64,000 nucleotides of DNA from a virus. A program made the translations under genes and the position numbers. Where the stretch lies: positions 52,633 through 116,632 of the IMG/VR virus record IMGVR_UViG_3300042691_044383. One strand, given 5' to 3'. The first letter of the stretch is position 1; each line of letters begins with the position of its first letter. The notes beneath the pieces were generated by a model. It searched no databases. It saw only the letters and a list, made by a program, of their open reading frames with translations, and was not told the origin of the DNA. Positions 1-7,482 of the stretch are shown piece by piece.

Positions 1-2191
1 AGGAGTTCACTTTTAGCCTACGATAGGCTCTGTCTAGCATCTCAGCAGGTACAAAGTCAAACAATTCGCCGAAAAGCTTGCGAGTAAGTTCCAACCACCC
101 TTTGTACAGTCGAACCCCCTTAGGCGGTTCTTGCCGGGTAAAGTGCTTCAAGTAATTCATCGCTATCTTGTCCGCACTGTGCGACAACAGGCGAGCCTCA
201 AGGTTCTCGTCTTCTGCAGCCACCTCGACAACTTCCGACGCCCCGGGCTTGTCGTTAAAAGCCACAAAATAGTTGTCGGCACACTTTTTAACAGCTACGC
301 TCAACTTCTCCACTTTACGCGGCCAATGGTGTTTCCACAGACCCGCGGGCCCTTCTCGCAGGTCAAAGCGGACGAATAGCTGGTGCAGAAACGAGTCGTA
401 TTCCGTTCGCGTAATTGCTACGCCGTGCGGAGTTTTCTTGCCAACGCTGGCCGTTATCTGTGCACAAACAGCCATGGCTGTCGCCCAGACTATTTCCATC
501 TCAGGGCCCGACTTCTGCAGTGATTCCTGCACGTCCTCTGTCAGCTTGCAGTAACTCTGTCGCGGACCGGGTACTGCATCGGAGAAGGTGTAAGGTGCCG
601 TTGTCTTGAAGACGCCCTTAACGACCTTTGTTCCGTACAACTGAAAGCCCTCCGGATCCCACCCGATGCGTTCCAGTCCTTTCACGATTTGCGGTTCTTC
701 GATGCGGCAAGCCACCGCCAACGGTTCGAAGCTTTCGCAAGCTTTAGTTGTCCATAACGGGGCTTCGTGCGGTAAAAAAACGGGTATCTCGTTGGAAAGC
801 GCCAGCTCAACAAAATAGCGAAGCGAGCCCTTCCTTTCCTCGACGCGAAAAGGTATTTCACTCCCGTTTATTCTAAAAACGCCAACGTGTTCTTTTTCGC
901 CGTCAGGTCGCACCACCACGTGACTTACGCGAAGCGTCCCTGGAAACTTGACGACATTCTGCAGGTTGAACCACTTACCGTCTCGCTCGATGACGACAGT
1001 GTGTCCGTGCGTAAACCGGTTACCGGCACCGTGTCGCGTTGGAACATTCACACGACGAGAGAAAGAGGATTTGAAGTTTGGATCCAGGTGCGACCGGACT
1101 AACTTCGAAACGCTTTCGCCGTAGTTGTCACAGTCGGCCATCAGCTGGGCTTTTTTGTCGTGCGATGCGGTTTTCAGCCAATCCGACAAGGCTTTTTCAT
1201 AGGGCTTGGCGTTGCTGGCGATTCGTCGAACTATCTCCGCTGGCGGGTCGTGCCGAAGCCAACTGTTCCAATTCTCGCGTGACGCTTGCCCGTTCTGCCT
1301 CCGAAGCTGTTCCGGTCCCACAAAAGACAATTTGGCGCCGAGCATCATCGCCTGGTGCAGAATTATGGGAGTAGGGTACTTTTCCCAAAAGATAGGTAAC
1401 TTACCTTCAGCGATGCACCATTGTGACTTACAAAAAGACCTTGCCGGTTTTGTCCAGCCAAAAAGCGGTAAAGGCACGTCGCTTGTCGTAAAATTCATGT
1501 TTTGCAGCTGCAAATAATTCGTCATCATCGACGTGACGATTACGAAAGGAGCCTGGAAACGGTGCAGAAGCTGAAGCCCCGAGAAGGCAATGTCGCTGAT
1601 GCACAGTTTGACGCCCGGTGCGATCTCGCCGTCTTGCGTGGTGAGCGTCACGTAGCCGATGTCTTTCGGGTTCCTGTAGCAAGGGACGACAAGTATTGCG
1701 CGTTTGTGTGTTCTAAATTGCGGCTCGAGGAAAAGTTTCCGGATCTCGCTACCGGTTATCGTTCCGAAAAGCGAACCGGGACCGGCTAAAAAGCGTTCAC
1801 GGCTCATGCGATCTGGTCGCAAACCGTAATAATGCAGGAGCTCCATCCCTGGTGCAGTCGGCTTCATCATCTCGTTTTGCGCGGTGTGCCAGATGTGGTT
1901 AACGCGTTCTTGCCGGTTCTGCACCCGATCAAAATCCACTACAAACTTTTCGGGTACCCGGTACTCAAGCTTGGTGTACAAATACTTGATCGTCTCAACT
2001 TGAGACATTTTAAGCCGAGAAGCCGCAAGACTCAGCACGGTCCCGGCTTTTTTGCAGTCAGAACAGTAGTGCGATTCTTCCAGATATCTGCTATCTTGGT
2101 ATATGTTCCAAGCGTTTTCACCGCAATACGGGCACTTTCCCGCAGCCGTGTATATGTCAAAAGGCTCTAGCCCTATGTAGGGGGCTATCAC
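1..2191 (-). CDS. Primase-like protein with N-terminal zinc ribbon (3' end cut by window edge)
   Basis: An open minus-strand frame runs from a GTG at 2191 to base 1 without a stop, so about 730 residues are visible and the C-terminus is missing. The N-terminus has CPYCG followed about 25 residues later by CSDC, then a helical stretch (KMSQVETIKYL). This resembles the CHC2-type zinc ribbon of DnaG and T7 gp4 primases, which reads the DNA template during primer synthesis. I could not locate a convincing TOPRIM or helicase Walker motif, so the role of the long remainder is unknown. Only two GTG codons (2191 and one 14 codons upstream) precede the zinc ribbon before an in-frame stop; neither has a strong Shine-Dalgarno. 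It is divergent from the gene starting at 2235. An alternative is another DNA-binding zinc-ribbon protein. Confidence 0.6.
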   Translation of the reverse strand, partial: MIAPYIGLEPFDIYTAAGKCPYCGENAWNIYQDSRYLEESHYCSDCKKAGTVLSLAASRLKMSQVETIKYLYTKLEYRVPEKFVVDFDRVQNRQERVNHIWHTAQNEMMKPTAPGMELLHYYGLRPDRMSRERFLAGPGSLFGTITGSEIRKLFLEPQFRTHKRAILVVPCYRNPKDIGYVTLTTQDGEIAPGVKLCISDIAFSGLQLLHRFQAPFVIVTSMMTNYLQLQNMNFTTSDVPLPLFGWTKPARSFCKSQWCIAEGKLPIFWEKYPTPIILHQAMMLGAKLSFVGPEQLRRQNGQASRENWNSWLRHDPPAEIVRRIASNAKPYEKALSDWLKTASHDKKAQLMADCDNYGESVSKLVRSHLDPNFKSSFSRRVNVPTRHGAGNRFTHGHTVVIERDGKWFNLQNVVKFPGTLRVSHVVVRPDGEKEHVGVFRINGSEIPFRVEERKGSLRYFVELALSNEIPVFLPHEAPLWTTKACESFEPLAVACRIEEPQIVKGLERIGWDPEGFQLYGTKVVKGVFKTTAPYTFSDAVPGPRQSYCKLTEDVQESLQKSGPEMEIVWATAMAVCAQITASVGKKTPHGVAITRTEYDSFLHQLFVRFDLREGPAGLWKHHWPRKVEKLSVAVKKCADNYFVAFNDKPGASEVVEVAAEDENLEARLLSHSADKIAMNYLKHFTRQEPPKGVRLYKGWLELTRKLFGELFDFVPAEMLDRAYRRLKVNS

Positions 2192-2234
2192 GGAATACGT
2201 TAAACTGGAGTGAATGTCGAGGAGACTAGACACG

Positions 2235-3398
2235 ATGACTTACCCTGTACTTGACCCGACCAACGATAAAAACAAATCTGGCTTGATCAAGGTCGCAGAG
2301 ACTTTCGAACTTCCGGACTTCGTCAAGGCAGCAGAAATGGACACGGTGGCGAACACTGCATACATAGCGAAAACTGCGTATGCGGATTACCCACATAGTT
2401 TAAGGTACCCTTGTCATACGGCGGCTGCAACTTGGCTTTCCTCGGCTTATTTTCAGTTTAAGCGTGCTTCGTTCAGTTCCAAGGAGCAGAAAAGGATCGA
2501 AGAAAACCTGAAAAAGGCGGCTGCTTACCACGGAGTTAAAGCCGATTGCGACAAAGTTCTCAGCAAAGAAGTTGCGTTGCCGTCGCTGGACGACAGCGAC
2601 TACGCATACGTTTACAAAACAAAGCAGGGGAAGGACTTCATTGTTGAAAGACATTACCCGCTGACCGATGCGGACGAGATCAAAGCCGCAGCAGCCTGGC
2701 TCGATGAAAATAAGGACAATTTTATTTTTGAAGATCGTTGCATCGTGGCGGGAAAGATTCTGACTAAAGCTGCGGCTTGCGGAGTCGCTCTTGGGAATGC
2801 CATAGCGGACCGACTTGAAAAGCAAGCCGGTTACGGTCTTCCGGATCTGCCGAAAGTGCAGAGCGCCTTGTACGCACGCGCGATGCTCGCCAAGAACGGA
2901 ACGCACCGTGACCGCATTGAGAAGTTAGCCGAGGTAATCAACGAGCGGCCCGAGTTGTTTCTCGACCGAGACACAGCGTTAAAGCTCGCGGCAACTATCG
3001 ACGAGATGGATTACGCCATCGGGTTAAAAGGAAAGTACACGGAATCAATACCTCGGCCAGAGGATATCGTTTTCGCGGTTTCATTCTCCAAAGCGGCTGC
3101 AGCTTGCGACGAAATGTGCGAACTGCAGACAGGAAACGTTTACGGGAAGGATCAACTTGCAAAACTGGCAAGGCAAGACCTCGTGGAATTCATGGGCGAT
3201 GAATTCGCAAAAGAGTCATGTGTCGGCTTGGAAGTTGATCCAGAAAAACTGGCGGCTATCGCTCACACGTTACCCAAACCAGACGCAGAACTGCTTGAAA
3301 AGCTTTTGAAATCCGCCGGGCAGTTTCCCGCCCGGTCGAAAGTCGCAAGCAGCCCTTTGGCGGATGTGGATTTAGAGAAAGCAGCCGCCGCTTACTAG
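2235..3398 (+). CDS. Unknown phage protein, the only plus-strand gene
   Basis: This protein of 387 residues is not recognised. It is rich in Ala and Lys, largely helical in appearance, and has a cluster YPCHTAAATWLSSAYF near residue 55. I chose ATG 2235 because GGAG at 2221-2224 lies 10 nt upstream. An earlier in-frame ATG at 2214 has GGAG only 3 nt away. The gene is divergent from the primase-like gene (43 nt apart) and convergent with the next gene, whose stop codon overlaps its own TAG. Being the single gene on this strand, it presumably has its own promoter, which would have to overlap the short divergent gap. No signal peptide or transmembrane segment is seen. Confidence 0.75.
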   Translation: MTYPVLDPTNDKNKSGLIKVAETFELPDFVKAAEMDTVANTAYIAKTAYADYPHSLRYPCHTAAATWLSSAYFQFKRASFSSKEQKRIEENLKKAAAYHGVKADCDKVLSKEVALPSLDDSDYAYVYKTKQGKDFIVERHYPLTDADEIKAAAAWLDENKDNFIFEDRCIVAGKILTKAAACGVALGNAIADRLEKQAGYGLPDLPKVQSALYARAMLAKNGTHRDRIEKLAEVINERPELFLDRDTALKLAATIDEMDYAIGLKGKYTESIPRPEDIVFAVSFSKAAAACDEMCELQTGNVYGKDQLAKLARQDLVEFMGDEFAKESCVGLEVDPEKLAAIAHTLPKPDAELLEKLLKSAGQFPARSKVASSPLADVDLEKAAAAY

Positions 3399-3922
3399 CG
3401 TCGAATGAGCGACTTGGGTCGAGCACGGACACCTGCGGGCTTGAAGCCGTGCTCGATCGCTACCGCCCGTAGAAGTTTACGGTCTTCGCAGTTGCTACCC
3501 GTGTCGCCGAATTTTCGGCAATCTTCGCACTGTCCGCAACGATGACTCGAGAGGGCTACTTTCAAATCGTCGGAGTTGCGGATGCCCCAGAGTAGTCGAA
3601 TAGCGTAGGGTATTTGCGAATCTTGCGGCTCGGCCTCGTTTAAAGGCGTACGACGAGGTAGGTCAACAAGTTCTGCCATGTACTTCCAGCGTGCGAGCTC
3701 AGCCTCGGCCATTGTGCCGAGTCTACCGTTCTCGTCGTAGTACTTTGCGCGAACCTCTTCCGCCCACCAGTGGTTAGCCTGGCCGTAAACGGCAATCAGC
3801 TTACCGTCCAGCGAATAGACGCGGACGCCTGGATTTCGCGGACTTTGGTTTTCCGTATTTCCGACGGCTTTTCGGCTTGGGCGATTTGCGCGATAGTTGT
3901 TTGTCAGATATGCAGTTTTCAT
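3395..3922 (-). CDS. Unknown protein with C-terminal Cys cluster
   Basis: A 175-residue protein of unknown function. The N-terminus is basic (MKTAYLTNNYRANRPSRK), the middle has a NHWWAEEVRAKYYDENGR stretch, and the C-terminal third has HRCGQCEDCRKFGDTGSNC, a likely metal-binding cluster of four Cys plus His. A Shine-Dalgarno (AGGAAG) sits about 8 nt before ATG 3922. Its first 122 nt overlap the 3' end of the upstream GP88-family gene in another frame, a long overlap for which both readings look genuine. The Cys spacing suggests zinc binding, but no named family is assigned. Confidence 0.65.
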   Translation of the reverse strand: MKTAYLTNNYRANRPSRKAVGNTENQSPRNPGVRVYSLDGKLIAVYGQANHWWAEEVRAKYYDENGRLGTMAEAELARWKYMAELVDLPRRTPLNEAEPQDSQIPYAIRLLWGIRNSDDLKVALSSHRCGQCEDCRKFGDTGSNCEDRKLLRAVAIEHGFKPAGVRARPKSLIRR

Positions 3923-4703
3923 TCTCAGTTTCTTCCTGTTTAAATTTCTGTTTATATTTGCGGTCGCTTGAAAAGACGGAATCGGTTAAACCGCTTGAAC
4001 CGATATCCGAGTTACTTTTGACAACTTTTGCGTTTATCCGGTGTAACAAGACCGGAGTGTAACACAACTTACAAGCACTACATGTTGTCGACGTAGCACC
4101 GTTTTCCACGGGGCAGACTATCTTACCCTTAACCCGTTTGACGATACTCTTTCGCGAATTTCGGAAAAAGAGATCGACATCGTAGTTCGGTATGTCTTCG
4201 TCGTTGCCCTGCAGGTAGCATCGCATAACATGCGAAGTCAATGGCGGTTCTCCGGTGTTCTTGTCGCAAGAGTACCACAGGCGTACGTTTGGTAACGCAG
4301 CCAAAGTGGTGAACGCTTGCAACATCGGCTCGTTTAAACTGCCGTCCCGGTTTCGCCAGCTGCGAGTGTAGGCGTAAAATGTAACGTCAGGCCTACGCTG
4401 CGCAATTTCCGTCCACTTTCCAACATACTCCGGACTATAGAAATCTCCGGAGGCGTGTATGCGGGCGATCCGAATTTTGAAGAGAAACAAACAACCTAGT
4501 ATGAAACCGACAAAAAAGTCGGTTAGCGACAGCTCATAATTTTTGTAGAGGCTGTCTTGAACCGTTTTGTACCTGTAGTGGCTTCGCATAGCGTAGCAAA
4601 CTTCCAGGCAGGCGGACGTAGCACCAATACAGATAGCCGCCAGGCCGGCGATTAAGCTCCATTGCCAAATCAATTTACCAAGTTTCGTGTTTCCCTGTTT
4701 CAC
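3801..4703 (-). CDS. GP88-family protein
   Basis: The 300-residue product begins KQGNTKLGKLIWQWSL and continues GATSACLEVCYAMRSHYR and ELSLTDFFVG. This is the signature I associate with the phage 'gene product 88' (GP88) family, found in many phages with unknown biochemical role. Further Cys residues occur in a CPVENGATSTTCSACKLC motif near residue 200, so a metal or Fe-S site is plausible. In many relatives the first Cys motif begins CPGA; here the position before GATSAC is Ile. The last 60 residues are Lys/Arg/Ser-rich and overlap the next gene. The start is GTG 4703 inside a GTGA overlap with the upstream stop, preceded by GAGGAAG. Confidence 0.75.
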   Translation of the reverse strand: MKQGNTKLGKLIWQWSLIAGLAAICIGATSACLEVCYAMRSHYRYKTVQDSLYKNYELSLTDFFVGFILGCLFLFKIRIARIHASGDFYSPEYVGKWTEIAQRRPDVTFYAYTRSWRNRDGSLNEPMLQAFTTLAALPNVRLWYSCDKNTGEPPLTSHVMRCYLQGNDEDIPNYDVDLFFRNSRKSIVKRVKGKIVCPVENGATSTTCSACKLCYTPVLLHRINAKVVKSNSDIGSSGLTDSVFSSDRKYKQKFKQEETENENCISDKQLSRKSPKPKSRRKYGKPKSAKSRRPRLFAGR

Positions 4704-4924
4704 TCGTCATCTTCCTCGTCTTCCAAAAGGTCGTTCTTTTCAGCCAGCCAACCTGGAATGACGAAGTAACCCTCGTCCCCTTCCGCCAGACAGTCCGTGT
4801 CTTTCAACTGACTCGACGGTATCCAGATCTCTTTGACCTTTGGCGACGTCAAGGCCACAAGTATGGCTTTGTGCGTCATTCGCTTTACCGTGCCTTCCAG
4901 TCGCACAGGTTCTTTACCTTGCAT
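4700..4924 (-). CDS. Small conserved phage protein
   Basis: A 74-residue protein with an alternating hydrophobic pattern (EGTVKRMTHKAILVAL, EIWIPSSQL, GYFVIPGWLAE) and a very acidic C-terminus (EDEEDDE). The pattern suggests a small beta-barrel; proteins of this style are common in phage replication regions, sometimes next to GP88 genes. No function is assigned. It is coupled to GP88 by a GTGA overlap, and its start overlaps the end of the upstream gene by 11 nt. Confidence 0.7.
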   Translation of the reverse strand: MQGKEPVRLEGTVKRMTHKAILVALTSPKVKEIWIPSSQLKDTDCLAEGDEGYFVIPGWLAEKNDLLEDEEDDE

Positions 4925-5216
4925 TGAATTCTCCTAAGGATAAATTGGCCACGACGGAATACGTGCAGGCGGATCCAGCGTGCGGTCGAACTAACCTACT
5001 CGCGGGTATCTCCTTGAAAGTGTTGGCCGGGCCGTACGGAAGGATTACCTGGTTTCCAAGCTTAGACGAGCACATGTCTTCGCATTGACTCAAAAACCAC
5101 CCTGCCGGCTGAAACTTATTGACCTGGGATTCGAGAACTGTTGCCAGGCTTTCCGGAGTCGATTGCTGTGTCTCGCAGTACCGAGTGGCAAACGCCTCAA
5201 AACTAAGATTTTCCAT
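4914..5216 (-). CDS. Unknown small protein
   Basis: About 100 residues from ATG 5216 (MENLSFEAFATRYCETQQ), not recognised. It contains CEDMCSSKLGNQVILPYGPANTFKEIP. A longer reading from 5285 is possible but would run through the hairpin at 5234-5262 and most of the upstream gene. The start lies 13 nt inside the end of the upstream Cys-rich gene. Only a weak purine run precedes it, so translational coupling is likely. Confidence 0.5.
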   Translation of the reverse strand: MENLSFEAFATRYCETQQSTPESLATVLESQVNKFQPAGWFLSQCEDMCSSKLGNQVILPYGPANTFKEIPASRLVRPHAGSACTYSVVANLSLGEFNAR

Positions 5217-5415
5217 TTTTCTTTTCACAAAAGAGCTGCTCACCAGCACCAGGTGAGCAGCTACCGTAACTTGTCCTTGGTACAAAGTTCGAACAAGACG
5301 CAGGCAGCGACCCCGGCGGTTTTAATCCTTTTTGGCCTTTTGCTTTCGGCTGGTACCGTTTGCAATGTTCTCTAAAACCACAATTAATACCGGAACACAA
5401 TTCGCTACCTTCCAT
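5203..5415 (-). CDS. Small Cys-rich protein
   Basis: A 70-residue protein starting MEGSELCSGINCGFREHCKRYQPK. The CxxxxCxxxxxCxRY pattern is typical of very small phage proteins thought to bind zinc; its role is unknown. Shine-Dalgarno AGAGG precedes ATG 5415 by about 10 nt. The C-terminal half contains more Cys, but its DNA forms a perfect 11-bp inverted repeat (5234-5262), so the reading there could be constrained by RNA structure or the gene could be shorter in function. Confidence 0.55.
   Translation of the reverse strand: MEGSELCSGINCGFREHCKRYQPKAKGQKGLKPPGSLPASCSNFVPRTSYGSCSPGAGEQLFCEKKNGKS
5234..5262. repeat. Perfect 11-bp hairpin inside small genes
   Basis: AGCTGCTCACC, a 7-nt loop, then GGTGAGCAGCT. 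On the minus strand the stem is followed by CTCTTTTG, a weak U-rich tail. It lies just upstream of the start at 5216 and inside the 3' end of the Cys-rich gene, so it may be an attenuator or RNA-processing site rather than a normal operon-end terminator. Confidence 0.6.
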
Positions 5416-5456
5416 CTTTACTTACCTCTTTTTGGTGCCAGCGTTAGCTGGATCTG

Positions 5457-5951
5457 TCATTTCCAAATACCGCTAAGGAGCTCTACGGTTCCGCTCACCG
5501 TGGTGTTACCTTCTTTCGGTTGCTTGCCGCTTTTCGACTGGAAGCTTACCTTGCACTTCTCGACCTCCGCCTTGAAGTGCGCTTCGATCAGCGGGTTGAC
5601 GGGTACTGGCCGGCTTGCCTTTATCAGTGTACCCATGACACCGCTGTCACCGAATAGATTACTTAGCCACGCGAGACTCTCGCGAGGCGCACTACCGCTG
5701 TCCAGCGACTGCGCGTAAAGCAAAATTGTCGGGGCGAGGTGTTGGTCAAGTTTGAATGGCGGGCACGCGGAACTGGGCTCGGCCTTGACGAGATGATAGT
5801 CGACACCGAGGACGATCTTGCCGCTTACGGCTTGCGGAGGCAACTTCAATTTCTTCTTCTTTTCAAAATCCTCCTTCAGCTTTTCCAGCAGTTTGATTGT
5901 GGCAACCAGATCCTCTAGCGTTATGGTTGCATTCGACGGCGTTAAACTCAT
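5457..5951 (-). CDS. Unknown protein with coiled-coil N-terminus
   Basis: 164 residues starting MSLTPSNATITLEDLVATIK, followed by a charged helix (LEKLKEDFEKKKKLKLPP) that looks like a short coiled coil, then a globular part with HLVKAEPSSACPPFK. The function is not recognised. ATG 5951 is preferred because GGAG lies 6 nt upstream; the 6005 start lacks one. It overlaps the upstream gene by 89 nt in a different frame. Confidence 0.65.
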   Translation of the reverse strand: MSLTPSNATITLEDLVATIKLLEKLKEDFEKKKKLKLPPQAVSGKIVLGVDYHLVKAEPSSACPPFKLDQHLAPTILLYAQSLDSGSAPRESLAWLSNLFGDSGVMGTLIKASRPVPVNPLIEAHFKAEVEKCKVSFQSKSGKQPKEGNTTVSGTVELLSGIWK

Positions 5952-6261
5952 GTGTTTCTCCAAGTAGTCGTTCTTCAATGAATTCGATTTCAGCGGCAAT
6001 TGCATCCTGCCGCCGAGCGTACGGCCCTAGCGTGGGGCCGTCAAAAATGTTGGCTTGCCAGCGGCATCGCCAAGTTCTGGTCCAACAAGCTATTTTCGAA
6101 TCGTCGCGGACGCGGTTTCGTATCGTTCGGAAGACAAAGCGTAGAAACCGGTTTGCAGGTTCGACGTGGCTGACTCGCTTTCGATCCGTCAAACCGAGAG
6201 CCCGCGTTACTTCGTTCTCCAGGCTCTCGATTTTTCCGTCAGGATGGATGATTATGCGCAT
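5863..6261 (-). CDS. Small conserved phage protein
   Basis: 132 residues. The layout is MRIIIHPDGKIESL, then SHVEPANRFLRFVFRTIRNRV, then WTRTWRCRWQANI and YARRQDAIAAEIEFIEE. This matches a small conserved protein that I recall from many phages next to AAA ATPase modules, in which a HPDG start and a WTRxWRCRW core are kept. Its function is unknown. The C-terminal 30 residues (from HEFNAVECNH) overlap the next gene. It starts within the last codons of the upstream gene, so the four genes from 9282 down to 5457 are probably one translation-coupled unit. Confidence 0.65.
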   Translation of the reverse strand: MRIIIHPDGKIESLENEVTRALGLTDRKRVSHVEPANRFLRFVFRTIRNRVRDDSKIACWTRTWRCRWQANIFDGPTLGPYARRQDAIAAEIEFIEERLLGETHEFNAVECNHNARGSGCHNQTAGKAEGGF

Positions 6262-7478
6262 GCCCGGTCAATCTTTCGTCCGACCCTTTGCACTTTCCTT
6301 ATCTCGATTTCCTTTTCGGAAATTCGATTAAGAAGCGAGGTGAAGGTTTGTTTCGCCGTAGCTCGAGCATAGCCGTTGTCCCGAATGTTTCGGGTGACGC
6401 TGTCTGCGGAGCTACCCATACCGGACAGTGTGTCTTGGATCTCTTTGGCGAGATCGATAACGGGTTTGCCTTCCTCGCCCAGCATGTTCTGGACGGAAGA
6501 GATTTTATCCGCAAGCCATTGCAAGTTGCTGAAACCGCTTTGCGTCAGGGTCCGGTGCTCGTCGGTCTCGTAAGGCCTTAACGCCAAGTATTCTTGCTCG
6601 GTAAGCAAAACACTTTGTTCTTTGCCCGTCTGCTTGAAACCGCCTTTGCCGTTCTGCACGCATTGTTGCACAACAACTTGCACGTAGCCTGTCGGTATCT
6701 CTGGGTTATCGCTGTTCCGCAGGATCTCGCGAACCTCGGCGTCACGCAGACTAGCGTACTGACCGTCGATAGGGGGCGACAGTCGAATGCGTTTCCCGCA
6801 GTTGCGAGCAACGGTTGCAACCATTTCTTTGAGCTCAAAGACGAGCTCTCCGACCGCACCGTTGACCGACGCTTGCAATCTTTGCTCGGCCTGTACGCGA
6901 AGCTTTTCGCTTGTTGCAGGAGCCAGACTGTCCACGGTGATTGTCGCATTGTACTGCTCAATTCGCGGCACGTCGCAAGTGATCGCGTCCGCGATTTCCT
7001 CGGCAGTCGGGTATTTGCGTTCGACAACTGCCCAGTCCTTGCCGAGTTTTATGCGGTCGCTTTCGCGAATCTTTTCGTAATTCTCGGGTGAAGCAACACG
7101 CTTACCCCACGCAAGGTACTGGTCCCGCATGGCGTTGAACCGTGAAAGAAAATCGTCCAGCCTCGCCGCCTCGATCAGGTAAGAGCCTGGAACCTTTTCT
7201 GGTTTCAGGTTTTCCGTGTCTGCGGCAGTTCCGACCAAGGTGTACTCCGGAATGGTGTATTCGTCCCGGATGATGTTGAGGAGTCGCCGCAGCCCCGCTC
7301 CTTCTTTGATGAGATCGTCGTTAGACGCACCGAGGATCGCGTAAGATCCTCGCAGCACCTTGGCGTCGACGTTCTGTTCGCGGGCAAGTACGGCTTTCGC
7401 CTGCTCAGTCAGGCCGAGTGACGAAGGCAACCAACCGACCGTGTACTTGATGGTAAGGTATGTGACTTGGTTTTCCAT
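6252..7478 (-). CDS. Conserved phage protein, likely partner of the AAA+ ATPase
   Basis: 408 residues starting MENQVTYLTIKYTVGWLPSS. The sequence is soluble and mostly helical, with AKVLRGSYAILGASNDDLI near the N-terminus, AVVERKYPTAEEIADAITC in the middle and a Glu/Arg-rich C-terminus. I recognise the type as a protein that accompanies AAA+ ATPases in phage genomes, but I cannot name its family with certainty. AAGGA precedes the ATG, and the start lies 4 nt after the ATPase stop. Its position suggests an adaptor or substrate-binding subunit. Confidence 0.65.
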   Translation of the reverse strand: MENQVTYLTIKYTVGWLPSSLGLTEQAKAVLAREQNVDAKVLRGSYAILGASNDDLIKEGAGLRRLLNIIRDEYTIPEYTLVGTAADTENLKPEKVPGSYLIEAARLDDFLSRFNAMRDQYLAWGKRVASPENYEKIRESDRIKLGKDWAVVERKYPTAEEIADAITCDVPRIEQYNATITVDSLAPATSEKLRVQAEQRLQASVNGAVGELVFELKEMVATVARNCGKRIRLSPPIDGQYASLRDAEVREILRNSDNPEIPTGYVQVVVQQCVQNGKGGFKQTGKEQSVLLTEQEYLALRPYETDEHRTLTQSGFSNLQWLADKISSVQNMLGEEGKPVIDLAKEIQDTLSGMGSSADSVTRNIRDNGYARATAKQTFTSLLNRISEKEIEIRKVQRVGRKIDRACA

Positions 7479-7482
7479 TGAA

